A stretch of 64,000 nt of DNA from Bubalus kerabau (lineage: Eukaryota > Chordata > Mammalia > Artiodactyla > Bovidae): NCBI RefSeq assembly GCF_029407905.1, contig NC_073624.1, forward strand, positions 120,962,001 to 121,026,000, written 5' to 3'. The notes below the pieces were generated by a model that did not search any database, was not told the DNA's origin, and worked only from the letters and a program-made list of their open reading frames with translations. Shown in pieces: positions 62,601-64,000 of the stretch; within the stretch, counting starts at the first letter, position 1, and each line of letters starts with the position of its first letter. The position numbers and the translations under genes were made by a program.

Positions 62601-63933
62601 AAGGAAATGGCAACCCACTCCAGTGTTCTTGCCTGGAGAATCCCAGGGACGGGAGAGCCTGGTGGGCTGCCGTCTATGGGGTCGCACAGAGTCGGACACG
62701 ACTGAAGCGACTTAGCAGCAGCAGCAGCAGCAGTCTTATTTGATCATAGACCTCTTTTTGACAAGTGCCTTATGGGCCAATATGTTATAGAAATCACTTT
62801 GATATGTCTAAAATTAAGTATAGTGGTATTTGTCTGTATGTATGTTATTTGAGGGAGAAACAGTTTTCAGATAGCAAGTTTTGTAACTCGAATTTTGTCT
62901 TTACAAAAATGTATAGATTTTGTGGGTAGTCTCATTTGTTCTCTGTTTTTAATTAGATTTCATTAGATGATTATGGTGGTGGTTTAATTTGAGCTAATGA
63001 TTTTTTAAAATTTGTTTTAGAAGAGTTAATTAAGTAGGTGGTGGTGGTGGTTTAGTCACTGAGTCATGTTCGACTCTTATTAACCCCATGGACTGTAGCC
63101 CACCAGACTCCTCTGTCAATGGGATTTCCCAGGCAAGAATACTGGACTGGGTTGCCATTTTCTTCTCCAGAGAGGTTCTTCCCGACCCAGGAATTGAACT
63201 TGGGTCTCCTGCATTGCAGGGAGATTCTTTACCGACTGAGCTACAAGGGAATCCCATTTAAATAGGTAGAAGATAATAAATACATGATGCTAGAGATGTG
63301 ACCAAAATGATATGATATACACCCCAAAATAAAGTCTCATTACCTTATAAAAATTTTTCAAGGAAATTTTACTTGAAACTGAGGACTTTTTAAAAAGTAT
63401 TAATAATCCATATATACATAGGCATAATTTTAAAGAGTATGATTTTTTCCCCTCAGGTATCTCCTGAATATCCCAGGACCACTTGACATTCCAGCCTGTT
63501 TATGTAAAGGAAATTTTGATGATGAAATGTTTAACCACCAAGTTCCTTATTTGTGGCTGATATACTGGTGAGACATCTACTGTGGAGAGAAATGTTGCAT
63601 ACGAGGCTTGCACTTGTTATTTACTACTGAATTACACTATATTAAAATTAACCTGTTGTTAAAATCACTGATGCAGAATTGAAGGGATGCTAAGGTTTAT
63701 TCATTATTAAAGAAGATCAAAAGAAGGATTCCATTGTAATAATATCTGTAGTGTTTATACTTTGTCATTCCTTTATCTAATTGAATTGAGCTGTAGACAT
63801 ACAATGTTTTCCTTCATTTTTTAAACAGCCTTTGTCATCCTCTTCAATCAAGTATTAAAGAGACAGTGGAGGCATATGAGGCAGCATTAGGGGTGGCCAT
63901 GAGATCTGATATAGTGCAGAAGATTTGGATGGA
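17064..63933 (+). CDS. ZFC3H1: Zinc finger C3H1-type protein ZFC3H1 (PAXT scaffold), 29 exons, 3'-incomplete
   Basis: Twenty-nine coding exons placed here sum to 5357 nt with continuous frame and GT-AG junctions, giving codons 1-1786. From memory, the human protein is 1989 residues, so about 200 C-terminal codons lie to the right. ZFC3H1 links the MTR4 helicase to PABPN1 in the nuclear PAXT connection, which sends polyadenylated nuclear RNAs to the exosome and helps retain them in the nucleus. Order of regions: acidic N-terminus with EDGEI at 23-27; Ser runs; Arg/Gly-rich segment 145-182; a basic coiled coil 426-490; a proline-rich stretch 593-615, then an acidic run; coiled coils about 786-975; a CCCH finger (Cys1185, Cys1193, Cys1198, His1202); HAT/TPR-like helical repeats from about 1340 on. 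The ATG at 17064 has G at -3 and +4 and is the first ATG after the promoter. A GTG-initiated extension at 17043 is unsupported. Confidence 0.97.
19260..19316. repeat. 23-bp tandem duplication
   Basis: The unit beginning GTAAAAAGTTCAAATTGAGG occurs at 19260-19282 and again identically at 19283-19305. A third, truncated start (GTAAAAAGTAC) follows. Confidence 0.9.
19456..19667 (+). mobile_element. BOV-A2 SINE, 5'-truncated
   Basis: It starts inside the first Bov-A unit (GGAGCCTAGTAGGCTGCAGT). It has the ACTTTCACTTTTCACTTTCA linker and the full second unit, and ends CGACTTAGCAGCAGCA. Confidence 0.88.
20770..21080 (-). repeat. L2-like fragment (antisense)
   Basis: The phrases TATATGCCATTGTAAGGATT and TTGGACTCTATTCTTAGTGA, with a following GATGTGATTTGTGTTCTAGA, follow the order of an antisense L2 ORF region. 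Strongly diverged. Confidence 0.5.
22368..22784 (+). CDS. ZFC3H1: ZFC3H1 exon 2 (codons 199-338)
   Basis: Acceptor GTTCAG|CCAAAAGT. Begins SKSFGRSPSRKQNYSSK and contains a conserved KYKQIQLELECINKDEK helix. Ends ...TESSPG with donor CCAG|GTAATG. Charged and mostly disordered. Confidence 0.96.
23960..24172 (-). mobile_element. Bov-tA SINE, diverged
   Basis: Plus strand: GTGTCCAACTCTTTGTGACT, CAGGCAAGAATACTAGAGTG and TTGCAGGCTGATTCTCTACT. This is a reversed Bov-tA with many substitutions. Confidence 0.8.
24604..24796 (+). mobile_element. Bov-tA SINE
   Basis: tRNA-derived head GCTTCCCTGATAGCTCAGTT, with the A-box-like TAGCTCAGTTGG, then GAAGATCCCCTGGAGAAGGG. The tail reads CAGACACAACTGAGCAACTT. 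Confidence 0.9.
25396..25643 (+). mobile_element. BOV-A2 SINE with an internal deletion
   Basis: Two Bov-A units with the usual linker. The first unit lacks the GTCGCxxAGAGTCGGACACG segment: CTGCAG runs straight into ACTGAGCGACTTCACTTTCA. TATCCTTT-like sequence flanks both ends. Confidence 0.88.
27250..27470 (-). mobile_element. Bov-tA SINE
   Basis: Plus strand runs from GTTGCTCAGTCGTGTCGGAC to CTGAGCCACCAGGGAAGCCC, a nearly intact reversed copy. The region just outside carries GTGAAAGTGAAAGTGAA, a common extension of this family. Confidence 0.92.
27999..28011. repeat. C13 homopolymer
   Basis: Thirteen consecutive C (G on the minus strand), followed closely by CACCCC. Likely a length-unstable tract. 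Confidence 0.9.
28615..28957 (-). repeat. L2 fragment (antisense), left part
   Basis: The phrases CCAGGTTCTTGGGAGTACAT and AGTGAACAAAATAGACAGTC, then CAGGAGAGGCCTGAATTTGA, follow the order of an antisense L2 3' region. The element continues at 29351 after the hAT insertion. Confidence 0.65.
28958..29347. mobile_element. MER5A-like hAT element, split by BovB
   Basis: The left piece (to about 29039) reads AATGCAAATTCTCAGGCCCT. The right piece (from 29250) reads GGGGCCCAGCAGTTTGTATT, then TGATTCTGATACCTGCTAAA and TTTGAGACTCACTG. TAGAGTA at 28951-28957 and 29351-29357 fits the 8-bp hAT target duplication. Confidence 0.7.
29040..29249 (+). mobile_element. BovB LINE 3' fragment inside MER5A
   Basis: CTGCTGGGAAAGACTGAAGG, GATGAGGTGGCTGGATGCCA and GAGTTGGACACAACTGAGTG are the BovB 3' end in sense orientation. 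AGATCT at 29036-29041 and 29250-29255 may be the target duplication. Confidence 0.88.
29351..29640 (-). repeat. L2 fragment (antisense), right part
   Basis: GACAGATCATGCAGTATCTT, then TTTTATTCTGAGTGAAACAG and GGCTCACCCTGGCTGCAATT. This continues the L2 piece that ends at 28957. Confidence 0.65.
29838..30131 (-). mobile_element. CHR-type (cetartiodactyl tRNA-derived) SINE
   Basis: Plus strand: TTTATTTATTCATTTTTGGC, CGGGCTTCAGCAGTTGCAGC, then CATTGGCAGGTGGATTTGTA and CCACTGAACCACC. This is the reversed CHR body and tRNA-like head. Confidence 0.75.
30270..30480. other. CpG-dense patch inside intron 2
   Basis: A ~210-bp stretch holds over ten CpGs (for example GTCGTAAAGACCGATGAC, GGCCGACCGCAC, TACGCTGCGCCC, TGACGTTGTGCTCG) in an otherwise CpG-poor, AT-rich intron. 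I recognise no repeat or exon in it. Confidence 0.5.
31596..31806 (-). mobile_element. Bov-tA SINE
   Basis: Plus strand runs from GTTGCTAAGTCATGTCTGAC to ACTGAGCCACCAGGGAAGCC, a reversed copy. Confidence 0.9.
32449..32513 (+). CDS. ZFC3H1: ZFC3H1 exon 3 (codons 338-359)
   Basis: A 65-nt exon, too short for an ORF search, bounded by TTTTAAAG and AAAAG|GTAAGA. It encodes LEDKEQNLTRRISASDILSEK. It was found from protein order and it restores the frame between exons 2 and 4. Confidence 0.95.
32845..33055 (+). repeat. MIR SINE
   Basis: TAATAGCTGGGTGATCTTGT, TTCTTTTCTACAAAATGAGT, then GGATTGTTGTGAGGTTCAGC and a final GTTTAATAGGTATTCACTG follow MIR order. Confidence 0.7.
33515..33715 (+). repeat. 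Ancient hAT-like DNA transposon fragment
   Basis: AGCACTGCCCAGTAGAATTT, GTTCTATATCTGCACTCCAG and AATGTGACTACTGTGGCTGT match a common mammalian hAT non-autonomous family with short inverted ends. A reversed relative lies at 47875-48050. I do not assign a family name. Confidence 0.55.
34921..35119 (+). CDS. ZFC3H1: ZFC3H1 exon 4 (codons 360-426)
   Basis: Acceptor GTTAAAG|AAGCTTGGT. It encodes KLGEDEEELSELQLRLLALQ and a Lys-rich segment, and ends ...KKVSTT with donor ACAG|GTGATC. The start of a helical, charged region. Confidence 0.96.
35344..35567 (+). CDS. ZFC3H1: ZFC3H1 exon 5 (codons 426-500)
   Basis: Acceptor TTAAAG|CTAAACAAG. Encodes a long charged single-helix or coiled-coil stretch (QQQKEQERQKEEDQRKQAEE type) and then RFMKLVGGKRRSRSK. 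Donor AGTAAA|GTAAGG. Confidence 0.96.
35568..36943 (+). other. ZFC3H1: ZFC3H1 intron 5
   Basis: 1.4 kb, AT-rich. A TATATATC/GATATA inverted-repeat cluster lies near 35675-35720. No transposon I can name. Confidence 0.7.
36944..37067 (+). CDS. ZFC3H1: ZFC3H1 exon 6 (codons 501-542)
   Basis: TATTAG|TCTTCAGAT opens SSDPDLRRSLEKQ. It contains the acidic GIYQYDNYEEVAMDTDSE segment. Donor CCAG|GTATGA. Phase matches exons 5 and 7. Confidence 0.95.
37068..38895 (+). other. ZFC3H1: ZFC3H1 intron 6
   Basis: 1.8 kb without a clear transposon. There is a short local duplication near 37650-37690 (CTCTTACTAATTAAA twice). An antisense MIR-like trace lies near 38190-38250. Confidence 0.65.
38896..38993 (+). 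CDS. ZFC3H1: ZFC3H1 exon 7 (codons 542-574)
   Basis: TAACAG|CTCCTTCAC encodes PSPVQPPFFSECSLGYFSPA, then SISLPPPPQVS. Donor TTTCT|GTAAGTG. Proline-rich. Confidence 0.95.
38994..40326 (+). other. ZFC3H1: ZFC3H1 intron 7
   Basis: 1.3 kb. Contains a BovB tail at 39325-39434 and otherwise unclassified sequence. Confidence 0.7.
39325..39434 (+). mobile_element. BovB 3' tail fragment
   Basis: TGAGTTTGAGTGAACTCCGG, GATGGACAGGGAAGCCTGGC, then the GTCGCAAAGAGTTGGACACG tail and ACTGAACTGAACTGAA. Only the last ~110 bp of the element is present. Confidence 0.88.
40327..40536 (+). CDS. ZFC3H1: ZFC3H1 exon 8 (codons 575-644)
   Basis: AACTAG|TCTGTACCA. Encodes a striking LPPLPPLPPLPP run (about 594-605), a PPKPP motif and a six-Glu acidic run, then REELLKSLANKRAFKPE. 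Donor CAGAG|GTAATT. Confidence 0.96.
40728..40892 (+). CDS. ZFC3H1: ZFC3H1 exon 9 (codons 645-699)
   Basis: CTTTAG|GAAACATCC encodes ETSSNSDPPSPPVLNN and ...FHRGPRLPRTVIS. Phase 0 at both ends, so the exon could be skipped without frame loss. Donor TCG|GTAAAA. Confidence 0.96.
40998..41082 (-). mobile_element. BovB 3' tail fragment, reversed
   Basis: CAGTTCAGTTCAGTTCAGTA, GCTCAGTTGTGTCCGACTTT and a CACGCCAGGCCTCCCTGTCC end: the extreme 3' end of BovB in reverse. Confidence 0.88.
41431..41552 (+). mobile_element. Bov-A SINE, single unit
   Basis: GGAGAAGGAAATGTCAACCC through CACGACTGAAGCGACTTAGT. Corresponds to the second unit of BOV-A2 only. Confidence 0.88.
42079..42216 (+). CDS. ZFC3H1: ZFC3H1 exon 10 (codons 700-745)
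   Basis: TTGCAG|CTTCCAAAG encodes LPKHKSVVVTLNDSDDSESD and GGLESMIKEARRTAE. Phase 0 at both ends. Donor CTGAG|GTAATT. The acidic Ser cluster resembles CK2 sites. Confidence 0.96.
42217..42815 (+). other. ZFC3H1: ZFC3H1 intron 10
   Basis: 600 bp of AT-rich sequence with no recognisable element. Confidence 0.7.
42816..42937 (+). CDS. ZFC3H1: ZFC3H1 exon 11 (codons 746-786)
   Basis: TTCTAG|CAAGCTTCA encodes QASKPKVPPKSEKENDPMRT and ...KKIEYRLLKEEIAN. Donor CCAA|GTAAGT. Confidence 0.96.
42938..43332 (+). other. ZFC3H1: ZFC3H1 intron 11
   Basis: 395 bp with no recognisable element. Confidence 0.7.
43333..43482 (+). CDS. ZFC3H1: ZFC3H1 exon 12 (codons 786-836)
   Basis: TTTCAG|TCGTGAGAA encodes NREKQRLIKSDQVKTSSSSP, NSDVEIDGIGRIALVTKQVT and AEAKLKKHR. 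The reading frame is also open upstream, but the phase fixes the acceptor. Donor CATAG|GTAAGT. Confidence 0.96.
43483..44859 (+). other. ZFC3H1: ZFC3H1 intron 12
   Basis: 1.4 kb, AT-rich, with a CHR-type SINE fragment at 44522-44645. Repeated AGTAACATTAAG/AATAACCTTAAG phrases occur near 43915-43970. Confidence 0.65.
44522..44645 (+). mobile_element. CHR-type SINE fragment
   Basis: AAATTCCCTGGTGGTCCAGT, GGTTAGAACTCTGTGCTTTC and GAACTAAGATCCCACAAACC: the sense head and body of the family, truncated at its 3' end. Confidence 0.75.
44860..45034 (+). CDS. ZFC3H1: ZFC3H1 exon 13 (codons 836-894)
   Basis: AATTAG|GATTCTCTT encodes ILLMKDESVLKNLVQQEAKK, then a coiled coil through LTEQLQATEKILSVNRMFLK and KLQEQ. 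Donor ACAG|GTAGTG is suboptimal. Confidence 0.96.
45266..45397 (+). CDS. ZFC3H1: ZFC3H1 exon 14 (codons 895-938)
   Basis: TTTCAG|ATTCACAGA encodes IHRVQQRITIKKALTLKYGE, ELARAKAVASKEIGKRKLEQ and DRLG. Phase 0 at both ends; continues the coiled coil. Confidence 0.96.
45758..46300 (+). CDS. ZFC3H1: ZFC3H1 exon 15 (codons 939-1119)
   Basis: The second largest exon in the window, 543 nt, phase 0 at both ends. It encodes PNKMMRLDNSPISSPRRHSA, a helical MEKRRLQKLEYEYALKIQKL segment, an acidic middle and KIGELQKLYSKADSLKQLIL near its end. Donor GTCAG|GTAACC. Confidence 0.97.
46386..46495 (+). CDS. ZFC3H1: ZFC3H1 exon 16 (codons 1120-1156)
   Basis: After an 85-bp intron, TTGCAG|GAGATTTCT encodes EISVDVDFVTAQTKTTEVKP and CPFRPYHSPLLVFKSYR. 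Donor TACAG|GTATAG. Confidence 0.96.
46496..47389 (+). other. ZFC3H1: ZFC3H1 intron 16
   Basis: 894 bp. A T homopolymer of about 22 (46917-46938) is followed by an imperfect ~37-bp tandem duplication at 46946-47018. No transposon I can name. Confidence 0.75.
46946..47018. repeat. Imperfect ~37-bp tandem duplication after a poly-T tract
   Basis: Two copies share TAGAA(G/T)CTGTG, AACTGTTAAATTG and TATGATTT with a few substitutions. They sit just after the poly-T run. Confidence 0.8.
47390..47521 (+). CDS. ZFC3H1: ZFC3H1 exon 17 (codons 1156-1200, most of the CCCH finger)
   Basis: CTTAG|ATTTAGTCC encodes FSPYYRTKEKLPLSSVSYSN, then MIEPDQCFCRFDLTGTCNDD. It holds Cys1185, Cys1193 and Cys1198. 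The donor CAGTG|GTGAGT splits the Trp1200 codon, so the last zinc ligand is in exon 18. Confidence 0.97.
47628..47749 (+). CDS. ZFC3H1: ZFC3H1 exon 18 (codons 1200-1241)
   Basis: TTTTAG|GCAGCATAC supplies His1202 and QDYTLSRKQLFQDVLSYNLS. It ends in an Ala-rich EEIAAAA segment. The donor GCAG|GTTTTA is weak, and the frame stays open for nine more codons (ending FPK) to a stop at 47776-47778. Confidence 0.95.
47750..48644 (+). other. ZFC3H1: ZFC3H1 intron 18
   Basis: 895 bp. Contains a reversed hAT-like fragment; the remainder is unclassified. Confidence 0.7.
47875..48050 (-). repeat. Ancient hAT-like DNA transposon fragment, reversed
   Basis: ACATTTCAAGTGCTTAGTAG, CCACTCTTGAGC and ACAGTGCAGTTGTGGCACAT with a TAGGAAATTCT end are the reverse of the family seen at 33515-33715. 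Confidence 0.5.
48645..48746 (+). CDS. ZFC3H1: ZFC3H1 exon 19 (codons 1241-1275)
   Basis: TTTCAG|AAAAATATG encodes EKYVEKLFGVNKDRMSMDQM and AVLLVSNINESKGH. Phase 1 at both ends. Donor CATA|GTAAGT. Confidence 0.96.
48942..49061 (+). CDS. ZFC3H1: ZFC3H1 exon 20 (codons 1275-1315)
   Basis: CTTTAG|CACCTCCAT encodes TPPFTTYKDKRKWKPKFWRK, then PISENNFSSDEEQSTGPIKY. A basic/aromatic patch followed by an acidic linker. Donor TATG|GTAAGA. Confidence 0.96.
49062..49876 (+). other. ZFC3H1: ZFC3H1 intron 20
   Basis: 815 bp, with a reversed Bov-tA and an L2-like 3' piece near 49620-49740 (CAGTAGGCTCACAGAATGAA). Confidence 0.7.
49157..49383 (-). mobile_element. Bov-tA SINE with an internal duplication
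   Basis: Reversed copy from TTGTTCAGTTGTGTCTGGCT to TCCACCTGGGAAACCCC. CCATGGACAG occurs twice close together (about 49192-49214), and CTCCTGCAT is also doubled near 49331-49342, so it carries two small internal duplications. Confidence 0.88.
49877..50060 (+). CDS. ZFC3H1: ZFC3H1 exon 21 (codons 1315-1376)
   Basis: TTATAG|CCTTCCAGC encodes AFQPENRINVPALDTVVTPD, DVRYFTNETDDIANLEASVL and ENPSHVQLWLKLAYKYLNQN. The last segment is the first recognisable HAT-type helix pair. Donor GAGGG|GTAGGT. Confidence 0.96.
50061..51348 (+). other. ZFC3H1: ZFC3H1 intron 21
   Basis: 1.3 kb of AT-rich sequence; I see no repeat or exon that I can support. Confidence 0.65.
51349..51535 (+). CDS. ZFC3H1: ZFC3H1 exon 22 (codons 1376-1438)
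   Basis: ATGTAG|GCTGTGTTC encodes LCSESLDSALNVLARALENN, KDNPEIWCHYLRLFSKRG and YAPDYQSFWT. HAT-repeat pattern (ALExNxxNPEIW; AVEYAPDYQSFW). The boundary residue is Leu where I recall Glu in human. Donor GGACT|GTGAGT. Confidence 0.96.
51536..52804 (+). other. ZFC3H1: ZFC3H1 intron 22
   Basis: 1.3 kb, AT-rich, with a GTTGTTGTTGTT run near 51763 and no transposon that I recognise. Confidence 0.65.
52805..52993 (+). CDS. ZFC3H1: ZFC3H1 exon 23 (codons 1439-1501)
   Basis: GGACAG|TTTCTGCAC encodes FLHLESTFEEKDYVCERMVE, FLMGAAKREASDTLSFQLLE and ALLFRVQLHIFTGRCQSALS. Phase 0 at both ends. Helical repeat region. Confidence 0.96.
52994..53566 (+). other. ZFC3H1: ZFC3H1 intron 23
   Basis: 573 bp, with a MIR-like trace at about 53025-53180. 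Confidence 0.6.
53567..53804 (+). CDS. ZFC3H1: ZFC3H1 exon 24 (codons 1502-1581)
   Basis: ACCTAG|AATGCATTG encodes NALKLANDGRVAEYLKTSDR, CLAWLAYIHLIEFNILPSKF and MPWQAVQDVKTNPDMLFAVF. Donor GAAG|GTAAGT. Confidence 0.97.
53918..54152 (-). mobile_element. CHR-type SINE, reversed
   Basis: Plus strand: GCATGCAGGCCTTTCTCTAG, GCGGGCTTCAGCAGTTGTGG and CATTGCAAGGTAGATTCTTA, then AGACCACCAGCAAAGCCC. Same family as 29838-30131. Confidence 0.78.
54480..56250 (-). repeat. Fragmented L2-like tract
   Basis: L2-like antisense phrases recur, such as AGTGAGCAAATGTT-like ends and GATGATTTCAGGGTTTTGAG near 55407. One short sense 3' end lies near 54830-54870 (TGCTTAGTAAATGTTCATTG). Heavily diverged, so only a low-confidence assignment. 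Confidence 0.4.
55013..55130 (-). mobile_element. Bov-tA SINE fragment
   Basis: Reversed 3' half: AATTGCTAAGTCATGTCTGA, then CCAGGCAAGAACACTGGAGT and GCCATTTCCTTCTCCA. The tRNA-like head is missing. Confidence 0.85.
56464..56569 (+). CDS. ZFC3H1: ZFC3H1 exon 25 (codons 1581-1616)
   Basis: GGGTAG|ATGCGGTGA encodes DAVKACTDESLTVEERVETC, then VPLYTNMIVLHQLLER. Followed by an intron of only 81 bp. Donor GAGAG|GTAAAA. Confidence 0.95.
56651..56849 (+). CDS. ZFC3H1: ZFC3H1 exon 26 (codons 1616-1682)
   Basis: GTGAAG|GTATGAGGC encodes RYEAAVELCKCLLESCPMNC, QLLESLAALYLKMNQQDKAR and AVWVTAFEKSPQNAEVFYHT. Classic HAT/TPR spacing. Donor TACAG|GTAAAG. Confidence 0.97.
56850..57394 (+). other. ZFC3H1: ZFC3H1 intron 26
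   Basis: 545 bp with no recognisable element. Confidence 0.65.
57395..57489 (+). CDS. ZFC3H1: ZFC3H1 exon 27 (codons 1683-1714)
   Basis: AAATAG|AATCGAGGA encodes NRGDNLLPFLRKFIASFFKP, then GFEKYSNLDLFR. Short (95 nt). Donor TTTCG|GTAAGT. Confidence 0.95.
58120..58310 (-). repeat. Ancient hAT-like DNA transposon fragment
   Basis: CAGCAGACTTTTTTCCTTAA, GGGCCAGATACTAAATATTT, AGCCATAGACAGTATATAAA and CCAATAAAAGTTATTTATGA resemble a widespread mammalian hAT family whose ends read GGCAAACT. Family name not assigned. Confidence 0.55.
58749..59019 (+). mobile_element. BOV-A2 SINE with perfect target-site duplication
   Basis: Full Bov-A dimer ending CAGCAGTAGCAGCAGC. The 11-bp ATACCTAGATT is repeated exactly at 58738-58748 and 59020-59030, showing a recent insertion. 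Confidence 0.93.
59194..60998 (-). mobile_element. Ruminant L1 LINE, 5'-truncated, antisense
   Basis: About 1.8 kb flanked by a perfect 16-bp duplication (TGAACAAGACTTTTTT at 59178-59193 and 60999-61014). Read on the minus strand it holds the ORF2 C-terminal half in one frame from about 60946 to 59561. It includes MSILPKAIYRFNAIPIKLPT and MANKHMKRCSTSLIIREMQI, and the C-rich motif CWRGCGEKGTLLHCWWECKL. A single in-frame TAG at 60167-60169, where a Trp codon is expected, interrupts it. A 3' UTR and A-rich tail (T-rich on plus, 59194-59235) follow. The N-terminal endonuclease and most of the reverse transcriptase are missing, so it is inactive. Confidence 0.95.
61420..61546 (-). mobile_element. 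Bov-A SINE (BOV-A2 fragment), reversed
   Basis: GCTGCTGCTAAGTTGGGTCA to GTGGGGTGCCATTGCCTTCT. GCCATACTTACT (12 bp) is repeated exactly at 61408-61419 and 61547-61558. Confidence 0.92.
61575..61690 (-). mobile_element. CHR-type SINE fragment, reversed
   Basis: GGACCAGGGATTGAACCCAT, CTCTGCATTGGAAGCTCAGA and CACTGAACCACCAGGGTAGT: the reversed tRNA-like head of the family. Confidence 0.75.
62454..62730 (+). mobile_element. BOV-A2 SINE with perfect target-site duplication
   Basis: Full-length dimer with an intact linker and CAGCAGCAGCAGCAG tail. CAGTCTTATTT is duplicated at 62443-62453 and 62731-62741. One of the best-preserved SINEs in the window. Confidence 0.94.
63030..63258 (-). mobile_element. 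Bov-tA SINE
   Basis: Reversed copy from TAGTCACTGAGTCATGTTCG to ACTGAGCTACAAGGGAATCCC. A GGTGGTGGTGGTGG run adjoins its 3' side at 63037-63050. Confidence 0.9.
63457..63567 (+). CDS. ZFC3H1: ZFC3H1 exon 28 (codons 1714-1751)
   Basis: CCTCAG|GTATCTCCT encodes RYLLNIPGPLDIPACLCKGN, then FDDEMFNHQVPYLWLIY. Donor TACTG|GTGAGA. Confidence 0.96.
63829..63933 (+). CDS. ZFC3H1: ZFC3H1 exon 29 (codons 1751-1786)
   Basis: AAACAG|CCTTTGTCA encodes CLCHPLQSSIKETVEAYEAA, then LGVAMRSDIVQKIWM. HAT-like helices. Donor TGGA|GTAAGT. The remaining 67 bases are intron 29, and the C-terminal exons lie beyond the window. Confidence 0.96.
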
Positions 63934-64000
63934 GTAAGTTTAGTTCCTCTTAATAAGAATGGGATTTGAAATAAGGGAAATTGGTTGGGTTTCTTCTTAG

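Larger units (their letters stand above)
57490..63456 (+). other. ZFC3H1: ZFC3H1 intron 27
   Basis: 6.0 kb, a hot spot of recent insertions: three BOV-A2 copies, an antisense L1, a CHR fragment, a Bov-tA and an old hAT-like piece. The remainder is unclassified. Confidence 0.85.

Overview
This window is nuclear DNA of a ruminant, most likely a bovid. It carries many Bov-tA and BOV-A2 SINEs, BovB (RTE-type) LINE copies, a young ruminant-type L1, cetartiodactyl CHR-type SINEs and a mariner miniature element, over an older mammalian layer of L2, MIR and hAT elements. The repeats do not separate cattle, yak, buffalo, sheep and goat. From established mammalian gene order, the two genes match human 12q21.1, which corresponds to bovine chromosome 5.

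Two protein-coding genes lie head to head. THAP2 is on the minus strand with three coding exons (16095-16165, 8761-8956, 3761-4150). It encodes a predicted 218-residue C2CH zinc-finger DNA-binding protein with an HCF-1 binding motif and a coiled coil. ZFC3H1 is on the plus strand, starts at 17064 and runs off the right edge. Twenty-nine coding exons are placed here. All junctions obey GT-AG and keep frame, giving 5357 coding bases (about 1786 codons). ZFC3H1 is the large zinc-finger scaffold of the nuclear poly(A)-tail exosome targeting (PAXT) complex. The last ~200 codons lie outside the window. The two start codons are 898 bp apart, across a GC-rich bidirectional promoter with ZNF143/THAP11-like, YY1, ETS-like and TCTCGCGAG-like motifs.

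Layout: 1-3760 is the 3' flank (and probably 3' UTR) of THAP2. 4151-16094 holds the two THAP2 introns, with a 2.5-kb decayed BovB LINE. 16166-17063 is the shared promoter. 17659-32448 holds ZFC3H1 introns 1 and 2, rich in L1, L2 and SINEs. 32449-57489 holds exons 3-27 with mostly short introns. 57490-63456 is intron 27, with a 1.8-kb antisense L1 with an intact target-site duplication and three BOV-A2 insertions. 63457-63933 holds exons 28 and 29.

I found no bacterial-type system, CRISPR array, intact virus or RNA gene. The points most worth following are the mariner hairpin resembling bovine miR-2284/2285 precursors, a probable frameshifted THAP2 C-terminus, a weak exon 1 donor in ZFC3H1 with an open read-through frame, the shared promoter, and several nested or recent transposon insertions.
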